DNA of 64,000 bases from an uncultured Collinsella sp. (GCA_958354105.1 CATWVA010000006.1:18957-82956); one strand, 5' to 3'; counted from the stretch's first letter, positions 7,766 to 17,073 are shown. The notes: generated by a model not told the origin, from the sequence alone. Numbers and translations: made by a program.

Positions 7766-8407
7766 CTACTCCTCGCCCGTTAACTTGGCGGACAGATGCT
7801 CGAGCGCGTGGAATCGATGGCTGATGGCGTTCTTCTCGTCCGCCGTCAGCTCGGCCATGGTCTTGCCCGGCGTGTCGACCGGCAGGAACAGCGGGTCGTA
7901 GCCAAAGCCATGGTCGCCGCGGCCCTCGTGTGCGATGACGCCCTCGCAGGCGCCCTCGCCATAGGTGACCAGGCCGTCCGTATCGATGAGCACGACGACG
8001 CTCATAAAGCGCGCGGTGCGATCCTCGTCTGCCACGCCCTCCAGATTCACGAGAAGCTTGGCGTTGTTGGCGGCATCGTCTCCGTGCACGCCCGCATAGC
8101 GCGCGCTATACACGCCAGGCTCGCCGTCCAGGGCATCAACGACCAAGCCCGAATCGTCGGCAATGGCCATAAGGCCCGTCTCCTCAACCGCAGCCTGCGC
8201 CTTGATGATGGCGTTCTCCAAAAACGTCGTGCCGTTTTCCTCGGGGTCCTCAAAATCGCCCAGCTGGCCGAGCGCCACAAAGCGAACCTCGGGCATAACC
8301 TTGCCCAAAATGGCCTCGATCTCGGTGAGCTTATGAGCGTTTCCGGTTGCCACGACGATGGTCGCCGCGGGGTCGAGGGTGTCGATGTCGATCTTCTCAA
8401 GTGCCAT
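7766..8407 (-). CDS. rdgB: RdgB/HAM1-family XTP/dITP diphosphatase
   Basis: A 213-residue protein starting MALEKIDIDTLDPAATIVVA. The family motifs are VATGNAHKLTEIEAIL (substrate site), ADDSGLVVDALDGEPGVYSARYAG, and HGFGYDPLFLP. It removes inosine and xanthosine triphosphates from the nucleotide pool. The start at 8407 has GGAGG at good spacing; an upstream in-frame start is less likely. It is followed closely by dtd, forming an aminoacyl-tRNA and nucleotide quality-control pair. Confidence 0.93.
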   Translation of the reverse strand: MALEKIDIDTLDPAATIVVATGNAHKLTEIEAILGKVMPEVRFVALGQLGDFEDPEENGTTFLENAIIKAQAAVEETGLMAIADDSGLVVDALDGEPGVYSARYAGVHGDDAANNAKLLVNLEGVADEDRTARFMSVVVLIDTDGLVTYGEGACEGVIAHEGRGDHGFGYDPLFLPVDTPGKTMAELTADEKNAISHRFHALEHLSAKLTGEE

Positions 8408-8499
8408 AGCTGGCCTCCTTGTCTCTATAGCAATGCCGTGTTGAGGACGACGAGGACCTCGGCCTCTCTCCCCTCTCAATCAACGGCAGTCTTATACTT

Positions 8500-8555
8500 C
8501 GACGTTTTCCCAGATAAAACCTACCAAAATAAACCTGTCCCTATTTGGCAGGTTA
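8500..8555. repeat. REP-like palindrome with CCTGTCCC core, at the rph stop codon
   Basis: The element reads TTTTCCCAGATAAAACC, then arms AACCTACCAAAA (8518-8529) and TTTGGCAGGTT around a core AAACCTGTCCCT. The rph stop codon (TTA on the plus strand, 8553-8555) lies inside the right arm. Close relatives occur at 34236-34286 and 39102-39154. Confidence 0.8.
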
Positions 8556-9278
8556 GGCGAGGGCTTGGCGCTGGAGCTCGATGAGCTCGGCGATGCCTTT
8601 GTCGCCCAGGTCGAGCAGGGCGTTGAGGCGTTTTCGGTCGAAGGGCGCCTGCTCGCCGGTACCCTGAAGCTCGATCATCTCACCGGTATCGGTGGCGACA
8701 AGGTTCATGTCGACCTCGGCATGGCTGTCCTCGGAATAATCGAGGTCAAGCAGCGTATTGCCGTCGACAACGCCCATGGAGATGGCAGCCACCTGGCCGA
8801 TAAGCGGGATACGCTCGATCTTGCCCGCCTCGACCCACATGGCGAGGGCGTCGTGCAGCGCCACCCAGGCGCCGGTGATGCTCGCTGTACGCGTGCCGCC
8901 ATCGGCCTGAATCACATCGCAGTCAACGGTGACGGTGTACTCGCCGAGCGCCTTCATGTTGACGACGGTACGCAGGCTGCGGCCAATGAGGCGCTCGATC
9001 TCCATGGAGCGACCCTTGCGGTTGGCGTGCTCGCGCTTGCAGCGCTTGCCGGTCGACGCCGGCAGCATGGCGTATTCCGCGGTCACCCAACCGGCCTTAG
9101 CTCCCTTTCGCCAGCCCGGTACGCCCTCCTCGATAGTGGCGGCGCACAGCACGCGCGTGTCACCGAACTCGGCCAAACACGAGCCGTGGGCGTGCTTCAT
9201 GACGCCACGGGTGAGCTTAACGGGGCGCAACTCGTTGGCGGCGCGACCGTTGGCGCGGTTGACCTGCATGTACTCCAT
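8553..9278 (-). CDS. rph: Ribonuclease PH
   Basis: 241 residues. It contains PVKLTRGVMKHAHGSCLAEF at the N-terminus, the conserved RKGRSMEIERLIGRSLR phosphate and RNA-binding stretch near residues 87-103, and DCDVIQADGGTRTASITGA near 119-137. RNase PH trims tRNA 3' ends phosphorolytically. The start at 9278 follows AAAGGATAT. The last codons run into the REP-like element at 8500-8555, so the C-terminal residues (RQALA) may be shaped by it. It precedes rdgB-dtd in the same direction. Confidence 0.94.
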   Translation of the reverse strand: MEYMQVNRANGRAANELRPVKLTRGVMKHAHGSCLAEFGDTRVLCAATIEEGVPGWRKGAKAGWVTAEYAMLPASTGKRCKREHANRKGRSMEIERLIGRSLRTVVNMKALGEYTVTVDCDVIQADGGTRTASITGAWVALHDALAMWVEAGKIERIPLIGQVAAISMGVVDGNTLLDLDYSEDSHAEVDMNLVATDTGEMIELQGTGEQAPFDRKRLNALLDLGDKGIAELIELQRQALA

Positions 9279-9332
9279 AGAAATATCCTTTCGGCAAAAG
9301 ATGTGGCGAAGGCTTTGGCGGCTGCCTTACAT

Positions 9333-10217
9333 CTATTTCAGTTCGTCGATATCGATATGCTCAATGCTCTTGAGCGGCTGGCCAAAGATAAAGCTGCCCG
9401 CCACCGCAAACTCGGCAATGTTATCGGCCGTCGTGGCAAAACGATGCTGCGGCTCGGCGGCGTCGCCCGCCAGCTGCTCGCGGCGCGTGAGGATATCGGT
9501 CAGCTCGCGCGTGGTCTCCTCGGCGGAACTCACGACGCGCACCCCAGGCCCCAGCGCATGCCGGATAGGTCCCACCAACAGCGGAAAATGCGTACAGCCG
9601 AGCACCACGGTATCGATACCGTGGTCGCGCAGCGGCTCAACCGTGGCACCCACCAGCGCACGCACGGCAGGCGTATCGAAGATGTCCTCGTTCTCAAGCC
9701 ACTGTTCCTGCAGATGTGCACCCGAGGCGAGCTCGTGTTCGACAACCTCGACAAAGCTCGAGGCAGGACAACCGTATACATCGACGCCGGCATCTAGATC
9801 CTGAATGGCGCGCGTGTAGGCGCCCGAGCGAATGGTGAGGTTGGTGGCGAGCACGCCCACGCGACGCGTACGCGTGCTGTTGATTGCCGCACGGGCACCC
9901 GGCGCGATCACACCGATCACGGGAACGTCGAGCACCTGCTGGGCCAGACGCAAGGCCGCAGCGGTCGCCGTGTTGCAGGCGATGACCATAATCTTGACGT
10001 CGTGCTTCGAAAGCCAACGACCCGCCTGCAACGCAAACGAGCGCACTTCATCCTCGGTGCGGGTGCCGTAGGGGCAGCGCTTGGTGTCGCCAAAGTAGTA
10101 GACGGACTCGTGCGGCAGCGCCGTCGCAATCGCGCGCGCAACCGTCAGACCGCCCAAACCAGAATCGAACACGCCAATCGGACGCGTGTCGCCTGCCGGA
10201 TTCTCGATATCGGACAT
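9333..10217 (-). CDS. murI: Glutamate racemase
   Basis: 294 residues. It has the aspartate/glutamate racemase signatures: IGVFDSGLGGLTVARAI (residues ~13-29), CPYGTRTEDEV, VIACNTATAAAL (catalytic Cys near residue 82) and VLGCTHFPLL (second catalytic Cys near 195). It supplies D-glutamate for peptidoglycan. The start has GGTGAGG upstream. It lies between rph and a HAD phosphatase, two genes before murE, in the same orientation. Confidence 0.95.
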   Translation of the reverse strand: MSDIENPAGDTRPIGVFDSGLGGLTVARAIATALPHESVYYFGDTKRCPYGTRTEDEVRSFALQAGRWLSKHDVKIMVIACNTATAAALRLAQQVLDVPVIGVIAPGARAAINSTRTRRVGVLATNLTIRSGAYTRAIQDLDAGVDVYGCPASSFVEVVEHELASGAHLQEQWLENEDIFDTPAVRALVGATVEPLRDHGIDTVVLGCTHFPLLVGPIRHALGPGVRVVSSAEETTRELTDILTRREQLAGDAAEPQHRFATTADNIAEFAVAGSFIFGQPLKSIEHIDIDELK

Positions 10218-10268
10218 TACCTCACCAGTCTCTCTCGAAAAGACATGTCCAAGTGCAGCGACGCCGCG

Positions 10269-11180
10269 CTACGAACGCGCCGCGACCAGCAGCTCGGCCG
10301 TTGCCACCCAGCCGTCGACAATCTTGCCGCGTGTGACGTAGGCGTTATCGCAAGCGTCCAGGAACTCGGGCGCGCCGGCGCTCGTCAGGCCATTCTCGAC
10401 CAGGCAGAACGTGCCCACGTGATCGGCCATGTAGAAGTCGGACTCGGAATCGCCGAGCGCGAGCGTCTCCTCGCGCTCGATCCCCAGGTGCTCGCAGAAG
10501 CGCGCGATGGCAACGCCCTTGTTGAGGCCGGCGGGATTGATGTTAAACGCGCGACCGTCCTCGACGCGATCGAGCTCGAGCGTCGTCGGCTTGGACAGAT
10601 GCGTCAGGTGACCGTTACAGGCCCACACCAGGCCGCAGCCGGCCTCGTCCAGGATGGCCTGGACCTCATTGTCGGGCACATCGCCGCGCATGCCGACGGT
10701 GACCTCGCGGTACTTGTAGCCGGTCGACATGTCGTTGTGATACTCGATCTTGTGCGGCCAGCGGGCAAGAATCTTCTCGCACACGCCGGTCTGCTCGATC
10801 ACCTGGTGCGGAGTAAGGCCGCAGGCGGGGTCGTAAGGCATGTCGCCAGTCAGATACTCCCAATCGTTGGCTTTGAGGTCGTACATGACCAGGCCGCCCA
10901 TCTCACCAATGTAGGAGTTGAGGCCGAGCACGCGCGCGTCCTCGTGGATCATGGTACGGTTGCGGCCCGAGGTGGGAACCACCTGAATGCCAGCGCGAGC
11001 GAGCGCCACGACGGCCTCGACGAGTTTGGTCGAGGGGTTGCCGTCGTTGTCGCGCAGCACGCACGAGCCGGGCGCGAGCATCGTGGCATCCAGGTCGGTA
11101 AAGACGTACTTGACCTTGGCCAAGCGCTCGCGCATCTCGCCCGAAAGCTCGGCAACGGTCGGCAAGGTGTTGTGGGACAT
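10269..11180 (-). CDS. HAD superfamily (Cof-type, IIB) phosphatase
   Basis: 303 residues. HAD motif I is YVFTDLDATML (usual DxDGT; here Ala replaces Gly), motif II is PTSGRN, and the late motif is ALGDSESDFYMADH. A type C2B cap is expected between them. The start at 11180 (MSHNTLPTVAELSG) is supported by GGAGTAACC; an upstream ATG would add 14 residues. The substrate is unknown; relatives hydrolyse sugar phosphates. The murI-HAD-murE order may be co-transcribed. Confidence 0.8.
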   Translation of the reverse strand: MSHNTLPTVAELSGEMRERLAKVKYVFTDLDATMLAPGSCVLRDNDGNPSTKLVEAVVALARAGIQVVPTSGRNRTMIHEDARVLGLNSYIGEMGGLVMYDLKANDWEYLTGDMPYDPACGLTPHQVIEQTGVCEKILARWPHKIEYHNDMSTGYKYREVTVGMRGDVPDNEVQAILDEAGCGLVWACNGHLTHLSKPTTLELDRVEDGRAFNINPAGLNKGVAIARFCEHLGIEREETLALGDSESDFYMADHVGTFCLVENGLTSAGAPEFLDACDNAYVTRGKIVDGWVATAELLVAARS

Positions 11181-11287
11181 GGTTACTCCGTTTACGTAGA
11201 AGGGTTTGGACTTGGACGGCATGTTTTGATTGAGGGAACACGCTTATGGCGACAGCGCACTCAGGGCGCCGCCGCCATCATGGTTCA

Positions 11288-12850
11288 TTAGTCAAACTGG
11301 GTAACATCGATTAGGCGATTGGCCAGCGAAAGGTCGCTCTCGATGGGCACGAACTCGTCGCCCACGTGCATGAGCTCCTCGTCACCCTTTGCCAGCAGCA
11401 AGACAATGGTAGGAGCATTGGGGTTGATGTACTCCTCGCGCGCCGCCTTGAACGCCGCATGCACAGCGGCTTCGCGATCGAGGATGATCTTGTTCGGCGT
11501 ATCATCGGGAACATGTTCGGCAAGCTCGCGACAGACCTTCATCGGGTCCTCGTGAGCCGGGTCCTCGTTGGCAAAAATCATCAGGTCGGAATATGGTGCG
11601 GCCTCGCGCGGAAGCTGCTCGCGGCGCTCCTGCGCCTTGCCGCCGGCAGCGCCAAACACCGCGATGACCGGGCTGGCGGGAAACGCGCGCTTGACCGACG
11701 AGAAAAGCGAGCGGAACGAAAGCTGGTTGTGCGCGTAGTCGACGACACAAATCACGCGGCCGTCCTTCGACTCCACGACCTCCATACGGCCCGGCACACG
11801 CAGTTTGGAGAGGCCCTTCTTGATGGCATCGATACCGATGCCGATCTCGCGCGCAGCGGCGATAGCGACCAGCGCGTTCTCCACGTTAAAGTCTCCCGCG
11901 ATACCCAGCAGGACCTTCTCCCCCGCCTCGGACTCGTCGGCACACAGGCCATGCAAGTTGAACTCGATGCTAAAGCCGACCATGCGTACGTCGCTCGCCC
12001 ACAGGCTTGCCTCGGGATGCTCGACGCCAACGGTCACCAAGCGCTCGGCCGTCGACGCTGCCTCCAGCACACGGTCGACCTCTTCGGTGCCCAGATTCAC
12101 CACGGCGGTCTTTGCCTGGTCAAAGATCCTGAGTTTGCTCTCAAAATAATCCTCAAACGTGGGGTGTTCGATCGGCGAGATGTGGTCGCGGCCGATGTTG
12201 AGGAAGCACGCCACGTCAAACGGCAGATTCTCGACGCGTTGGTACTTGAGCGCCTGGCTCGAAACCTCCATGACCATGGACTGGCGACCGGACGTGCGGC
12301 AGTTGGCGATATGGCGCCAAACCTCGGGGGCCTCGGGCGTGGTGTTGGTGCTCTCGTAGCACTCGATACCATCGTCGGTACTCACCGAGCCGATCATGCC
12401 GCAGGACTCGCCCGCCGCCTTGATGATGGACTGGAGCATAAAAGCGGCCGTGGTCTTTCCCTTGGTGCCGGTGATGCCCACGATCTTGACGTCGCGGTCG
12501 GGACGGTCGTAGACCTCCGGCGGCAACAAGGCCATGGCCGTGCGAACGCTGTCCACGACCAGCATCGCAGCACCGCTCTCCTGCGCCAGCGGCTCCAGAG
12601 ACTCGACCAGCGACTCCTCGCACACAAATGCGACGGCGCCCGCATCGAGCGCCACGCGCAAAAACGCGGGCTTAAAGGCAGCACCTTTGCAGAAGAACAC
12701 GTCACCTGCCGAGACCGCGCGCGAATCAAACGAGCAGCCGGTCACGGCACGCTCGTCAACCTGCTCCGATGCGCGCAGCTCGCCGCACACATCGAGAAGC
12801 TTGGCAAGCGTATCGACCGTGGTCACGGTCGCGGAATCCGAATGGTGCAT
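11288..12850 (-). CDS. murE: UDP-N-acetylmuramoyl-tripeptide synthetase (MurE-type)
   Basis: 520 residues. Mur ligase features are CSFDSRAVSAGDVFFCKG near the N-terminus, the ATP loop GITGTKGKTTAAFML around residue 126, and ESTNTTPEAPEVWR. It adds the third amino acid to UDP-MurNAc-Ala-Glu. The meso-DAP specificity motif DNPR is absent; the equivalent stretch reads FANEDPAHEDPM, resembling enzymes that add lysine or another diamino acid. AAAGGTG precedes the start at 12850. Ligase identity is secure; the exact amino acid is inference. Confidence 0.9.
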   Translation of the reverse strand: MHHSDSATVTTVDTLAKLLDVCGELRASEQVDERAVTGCSFDSRAVSAGDVFFCKGAAFKPAFLRVALDAGAVAFVCEESLVESLEPLAQESGAAMLVVDSVRTAMALLPPEVYDRPDRDVKIVGITGTKGKTTAAFMLQSIIKAAGESCGMIGSVSTDDGIECYESTNTTPEAPEVWRHIANCRTSGRQSMVMEVSSQALKYQRVENLPFDVACFLNIGRDHISPIEHPTFEDYFESKLRIFDQAKTAVVNLGTEEVDRVLEAASTAERLVTVGVEHPEASLWASDVRMVGFSIEFNLHGLCADESEAGEKVLLGIAGDFNVENALVAIAAAREIGIGIDAIKKGLSKLRVPGRMEVVESKDGRVICVVDYAHNQLSFRSLFSSVKRAFPASPVIAVFGAAGGKAQERREQLPREAAPYSDLMIFANEDPAHEDPMKVCRELAEHVPDDTPNKIILDREAAVHAAFKAAREEYINPNAPTIVLLLAKGDEELMHVGDEFVPIESDLSLANRLIDVTQFD

Positions 12851-12912
12851 CTTTCACCTTTCTCAGCCATTTGGCAGGGACGGTTTTTATAGTAACTGAA
12901 ACGCACCCACGC

Positions 12913-12937
12913 AAAAACGGCTCCCGGAGGAGCCGTT
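12913..12937 (-). terminator. Intrinsic terminator of asnB
   Basis: AACGGCTCC (12916-12924) pairs with GGAGCCGTT (12929-12937), and the minus strand then reads TTTTTGCG. It lies 25 nt after the asnB stop codon. Confidence 0.85.
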
Positions 12938-12962
12938 ACGCGCAGGCGTTCGTAAGCCGAGG

Positions 12963-14843
12963 CTAGGCAGCCTGAACAGCGGGCTGGTCCTCGTCGATAA
13001 AGAAGCGCTTGTACCACACCAGGAACACGAGCGGCGTATAGATCTTGCGCTGGAAATCGCCCTTGCCCGCAAAGTGCAGATCGAGCAGGTGCATGAGCTC
13101 GTCGGTATCGAAGAACTCGCTTGCCCACGGCGCGGTGAAGTACTCCTTGACATAGTCGTACCACTTTTGCTCGCGCAGCCAGTAGACAATCGGCACCGGG
13201 AAGCCCACCTTGGGACGGGTGGCCCACTCATCGGGCAGCGACTTGTTGGCAGCGTGGCGGAGTACTTGTTTGTTGCCGTTCTCGTTGATGCGGTAGCGGT
13301 CGGGAATGTGCTCGGCGAACTCCATAACTTTGCGGTCCAGGAAGGGCACGCGCAGCTCCAGCGAGTGCGCCATGCACATCTTGTCGGCCTTGAGCAGAAT
13401 GTCGCCCGGGAGCCACATGTTCATATCCAGATACTGCTTCTTAACCAGCTCGGGCTGACCCTTCACGCGTGCGTAGATGGGTGCAGCGAGCTCAAAGGCG
13501 CCGTCGCCGGTGTTGTACTCGGGCTTGAGCACGCCGTCGACCTCGCGCTCCGGCCATACCAGAGCCTGTCCCAGGAACGACTTCTCGGGGATCTCGGCAC
13601 CCTTGACCAGGAAGTTATGTCCCTTGAAGTACGGCATATGCAGCGCCAGGTTACCGAGCGCGCGACGGATGGGCAGCGGCACCATCTTTTTGTACTTGCG
13701 CACCGGGACCGTATCCTCGTAGTAGGCGTAGCCGCCAAAGAGTTCGTCGGCGCCTTCGCCCGAAAGCACGACGGTGACGTCCTTGCGGGCCATCTCGGCC
13801 AAGAACCACAGCGGCACGGAAGACAGGTTGGACTGCGGCTCGTCCATGTGATACTGGATGTCCTCGAGCGCACCGAAGAACTCGTCGGCGGTAATCATCT
13901 TGCGAACGTTCTCGACGCCGAGCTTATCGGAAAGCTCCTTGGCGTAGTTGGTCTCGTTGAAGTTCTTGTAGTCAAAGCCCACCGAGAAGGTCTTGTCGGG
14001 CATAAGGCAAGCGGCGATGTAGCTGGAGTCGACGCCACCGGAGAGGAACGACGCGACCTTGACGTCGGCGATGCGATGGGCCTCGACGCTCTCGTGCACG
14101 ACCTCGTCCAGCTCGTCAACATACTCTTCGAACGGCTTCTCGACGGCAGAGTAATCGCAATCCCAGTAGCGCTCGATGTTCATCTTGCCGGTCGGGATAT
14201 CGACGGTAAAGTAGTGCGCCGGCGGCAGCTTGTAGACACCCTCGAAGAAGGTCTCCTCGGTTGCCGAATACTGCAGCGTCATGTACGGACGCAGAGCCTT
14301 TTTGTTGACCGCCTTGTGGAAGTGCGGGTAGTCCAGGAAGCTCTTGATCTCGGAACCAAAGAGCACGCCCGGAGCGCCGTCGCCCGCATCGGCCATGGGA
14401 TAGTAGTAAAGCGGCTTGATGCCAAAGATGTCGCGGGCGCCAAAAAGCTTGTTCTTCTTTTTGTCCCAGATGACGAAGGCGTACATACCGCGCAGGCGAT
14501 CGAGGACGGCCTCGCCCCACTCCTCGTAGCCGTGTAGGAGACTCTCGGTGTCGGCGCCGCAGTGGAACTTGTAGCCCTTGGCCTCGAGCTCGGAACGGAG
14601 TTCTTGGAAGTTGTAGATCTCGCCGTTAAAGACGATAACGACGCTGCCGTCCTCATTGGCCATGGGCTGAGCGCCGGCCTCGGTCAGGTCGAGGATCGAC
14701 AGGCGGCGGAAGCCCAGGGCAACGCGGCCGTCGATAAACTGACCGCCCATGTCGGGACCGCGATGGACGATGCGGTCCATCATCTTGGTGAGCACCTCGG
14801 ATTGGTTATCCGTCCCACCGACAAAACCGACAAAACCGCACAT
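12963..14843 (-). CDS. asnB: Asparagine synthase (glutamine-hydrolysing)
   Basis: 626 residues. It begins MCGFVGFVGG, so Cys2 is the glutaminase nucleophile after Met removal. The class II amidotransferase half spans ~1-200 (GYKFHCGADTESLLHGYEEW). The synthetase half has the ATP pyrophosphatase loop VASFLSGGVDSSYIAA near residue 265 and VVLSGEGADELFGGY near 360. It makes asparagine from aspartate and glutamine. AGGGGATAG precedes the start. A TATACT-like -10 box lies at 14895-14900 on the minus strand, without a clear -35. Confidence 0.95.
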   Translation of the reverse strand: MCGFVGFVGGTDNQSEVLTKMMDRIVHRGPDMGGQFIDGRVALGFRRLSILDLTEAGAQPMANEDGSVVIVFNGEIYNFQELRSELEAKGYKFHCGADTESLLHGYEEWGEAVLDRLRGMYAFVIWDKKKNKLFGARDIFGIKPLYYYPMADAGDGAPGVLFGSEIKSFLDYPHFHKAVNKKALRPYMTLQYSATEETFFEGVYKLPPAHYFTVDIPTGKMNIERYWDCDYSAVEKPFEEYVDELDEVVHESVEAHRIADVKVASFLSGGVDSSYIAACLMPDKTFSVGFDYKNFNETNYAKELSDKLGVENVRKMITADEFFGALEDIQYHMDEPQSNLSSVPLWFLAEMARKDVTVVLSGEGADELFGGYAYYEDTVPVRKYKKMVPLPIRRALGNLALHMPYFKGHNFLVKGAEIPEKSFLGQALVWPEREVDGVLKPEYNTGDGAFELAAPIYARVKGQPELVKKQYLDMNMWLPGDILLKADKMCMAHSLELRVPFLDRKVMEFAEHIPDRYRINENGNKQVLRHAANKSLPDEWATRPKVGFPVPIVYWLREQKWYDYVKEYFTAPWASEFFDTDELMHLLDLHFAGKGDFQRKIYTPLVFLVWYKRFFIDEDQPAVQAA

Positions 14844-15014
14844 ATACTATCCCCTCTGCTGTTGCTGGGCATCAAATCGAATCAGTAGCTTTTGAGTATA
14901 CCCGAGGGTGTAAAGAGGGGCGGAATGTTCAGGCAATCTCAACTGAATCAGCTCCGCTGTGACACGCGCCAGTTACCTTTAATGGATATGAGATGAATGA
15001 GGCGATTGTTTTGC

Positions 15015-15020
15015 TATACT
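15015..15020 (+). promoter_or_regulatory. Probable -10 box of tRNA-Val
   Basis: TATACT lies 11 nt before the tRNA 5' end, as expected for a tRNA promoter. No convincing -35 box was found at 16-18 bp. Confidence 0.45.
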
Positions 15021-15030
15021 CTCTCCGCAC

Positions 15031-15106
15031 GGGCGATTGGCGCAACGGTTAGCGCAGGTGCTTTACACGCACAAGGCTGGGGGTTCGAATCCCTCATCGC
15101 CCACCA
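15031..15106 (+). tRNA. tRNA-Val (TAC anticodon)
   Basis: A 76-nt cloverleaf. The acceptor stem GGGCGAT pairs with ATCGCCC, with discriminator A and an encoded CCA at 15104-15106. The anticodon stem GGTGC/GCAC carries the loop TTTACAC, giving anticodon TAC. The T-arm is GGGGGTTCGAATCCC. A terminator follows within 10 nt. The last 15-18 bases are repeated at 15275-15292. Confidence 0.95.
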
Positions 15107-15175
15107 CTGAATTGTTAGGCCTCCAGTGATGGAGGCCTTTCTTTTTTGGCCCATCGCAGAGGGATTCGAACCCGC
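15089..15175. repeat. tRNA tail plus terminator, copy A of a direct repeat
   Basis: This segment contains the 3' end of tRNA-Val, the terminator hairpin TAGGCCTCCAGTGATGGAGG with a T-tract (15116-15147), and then an inverted T-arm-like sequence CAGAGGGATTCGAACCCGC. It is nearly identical to 15275-15364. The terminator serves the tRNA. Confidence 0.85.
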
Positions 15176-15720
15176 AAGGGTGCGGAGCTGAGGAAACGCG
15201 CAAGCGTTTTCCAGCGCAGCACGCGAGGGCCGCAGGCCCGAAGCGGAAGCGGGCGGCGCCAGCCGCACGCGGACATCCCTCATCGCCCACCACTGAATTG
15301 TTAGGCCTCCAGCGATGGAGGCCTTTCTTTTTTTCAGGCCCATCGCAGAGGGATTCGAACCCGCCAGCACGTCTGTCACAAAGGCCGTGGCCAAATAATG
15401 GCAAAAATGAGTACTGCTGCTTTGTTTGCAACATATAAAAAGATAGTATTTGCTTAAGTTACGCAACATATGTCCATTATAAGGACTAACAGTTAGATCA
15501 AAATCGTGCATTCATCGCCATTTCGACTTGCCATCTGGCCTTATTAGTCCAAAATTGCTGCTACCAACTCGGTAACAGTACTCATATTTGATGTTTTTTG
15601 ACCAGCGGGTCTCCCTGCCTTAGCAAATCTAAGGCAAAACGGGCTCCAGACCGCTGAATCATGCCACATAGGGCACGCCCGCAGTCCGGAACCCGGTCCA
15701 AATTGAGTTATTGCGCCGCG
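15107..15720. other. Gene-free region after tRNA-Val
   Basis: 614 bp without a credible gene; minus-strand frames here are shadows of repeats. It holds the rest of copy A and all of copy B of the tRNA-tail duplication, a GC-rich 99-bp segment between them, an AT-rich stretch with ACGCAACATATGTCC (about 15460), and a nested hairpin at about 15603-15655 (inner stem GCCTTAG/CTAAGGC) near the 3' end of argD. It may be an old integration site. Confidence 0.65.
15275..15364. repeat. tRNA tail plus terminator, copy B of a direct repeat
   Basis: It repeats copy A almost exactly: ATCCCTCATCGCCCACCA (the tRNA-Val 3' end), ACTGAATTG, the GGCCTCCAGCGATGGAGGCC terminator with one base changed, and the inverted T-arm-like tail. 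No complete tRNA precedes it. Confidence 0.85.
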
Positions 15721-17004
15721 TTAGCCCAAGACACCCGACAGGATCTCGATCAGACTGTCCACGTCGGCTTCCTCGCAGACGAGCGGCGGCAAGAAACGCA
15801 GCGTATGAGCACCCGTAGCGTTAATCACGGCACCGGCGGTCAGCGCGCGGGCAACAATATCATGCGCGTCGCCCGCGGCATCATCCAAATCGCAGCCGAG
15901 CATCAGGCCACGGCCACGCACCTCTACCACATGCGGAAGCTTAGCCAGCGCCTGCTCCATATAGGCACCCACCTTAGCAGCATGCTCGGCATAATCGCCG
16001 CGCACAAGCGCGGAGAGCGTCGCGGCACACGCCGCGATGGCCAAGCAGCTACCGCCAAAGGTCGAGCCGTGGTCGCCCGGCTTAAACACGTCGGCAATCT
16101 CCTTCTTCGCCACGACGGCACCCATGGGCACGCCGCCGGCAATGCCCTTGGCAAGGCTCATGATGTCGGGCTCCACGCCATAGGTTTGGAATGCAAATGG
16201 CTTGCCGGAGCGGAAGATACCGCACTGGACCTCGTCGGCGATAAGCACGGCGCCCACTTCGTGTGCCAGGTCGCGCGCTGCCGCCATAAACTCCTCGGTC
16301 ATGGGGTGCACGCCACTCTCACCCTGGATCGGCTCGAGCATCACGGCACAAATTTCGCTCCCCAGCTGCTTAAAGATCGCACGCAGCTCATCGACATCGT
16401 TGGGCGTGCAGGCCACAAAGCCACCCGGCAGCGGACGGAAACTATCCTGCAGCCAATCCTGCATGGTGGCGGCAATGGTCTCGAGCGTACGACCGTGGAA
16501 GCCGCCGCGCATGCACACGATGGTGTTGCCGCCATTACCGGCACGCTTGGCGTACAGGCGCGCGAGCTTCATCGAGCCCTCGTTGGCCTCGGCGCCAGAG
16601 TTGGCAAAGAAGGTCTCCCAAACCTGCTCATCCGCAGCCGGGGCACCAAGAGCAGCTGCCGTGGTCTCATCGCCGGCGACAATGGCATCGGCAAGCACGC
16701 GCGCACCATCTACGTCGTCGTTAGCGAGCTTGGACAGCAGCGCCGCGACCTGTCCGCGCTGCTCAATGTAGAAGTAATTGGAGACATGCATGAGCTTTTT
16801 GGTCTGTGCCTCGAGCGCCGAGAGCACAGCCGGGTTGCCATGACCTAGGCTGCACACGCCGATGCCGGCAAGAAAGTCGAGGTACTCACGGCCATCGTCG
16901 CCGGTGAGCTTCATGCCGTGACCCTCGACAAACTCGACCGGAGAGCGGCCAAAGGTATGCATAACGTAATGGGATTCAAGCGATTGCTGAGCTGCAAGTG
17001 ACAT
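15721..17004 (-). CDS. argD: Acetylornithine aminotransferase
   Basis: 427 residues, class III PLP aminotransferase. Visible hallmarks are DFLAGIGVCSLGHGNPAV, FFANSGAEANEGSMKLAR, the PLP-stacking RGGFHGRTLETIAAT, LIADEVQCGIFRSG, and the PLP-lysine segment DIMSLAKGIAGGVPMGA. Last gene of the argC-argJ-argB-argD operon; converts N-acetylglutamate semialdehyde to N-acetylornithine. The start at 17004 is 69 bp after argB. Regulation is expected from the ArgR-like site before argC. Confidence 0.94.
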   Translation of the reverse strand: MSLAAQQSLESHYVMHTFGRSPVEFVEGHGMKLTGDDGREYLDFLAGIGVCSLGHGNPAVLSALEAQTKKLMHVSNYFYIEQRGQVAALLSKLANDDVDGARVLADAIVAGDETTAAALGAPAADEQVWETFFANSGAEANEGSMKLARLYAKRAGNGGNTIVCMRGGFHGRTLETIAATMQDWLQDSFRPLPGGFVACTPNDVDELRAIFKQLGSEICAVMLEPIQGESGVHPMTEEFMAAARDLAHEVGAVLIADEVQCGIFRSGKPFAFQTYGVEPDIMSLAKGIAGGVPMGAVVAKKEIADVFKPGDHGSTFGGSCLAIAACAATLSALVRGDYAEHAAKVGAYMEQALAKLPHVVEVRGRGLMLGCDLDDAAGDAHDIVARALTAGAVINATGAHTLRFLPPLVCEEADVDSLIEILSGVLG

Positions 17005-17073
17005 GGGATGCCTTTCGTTGGGCGCCAGACGGCGCGGGGCTATGGGTGCAGGAATGGGGCAGCTGCGGGTCAG

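Noticed and set aside
15146..15175. A second tRNA on the minus strand
   Set aside because: Only a T-arm-like GGGTTCGAATCCC is present; no anticodon arm or acceptor pairing could be built here or at 15336-15364.
15014..15511. A 165-codon minus-strand frame over tRNA-Val
   Set aside because: It reads through the tRNA and two copies of the tRNA-tail repeat; the protein contains the same peptide twice only because the DNA is duplicated.
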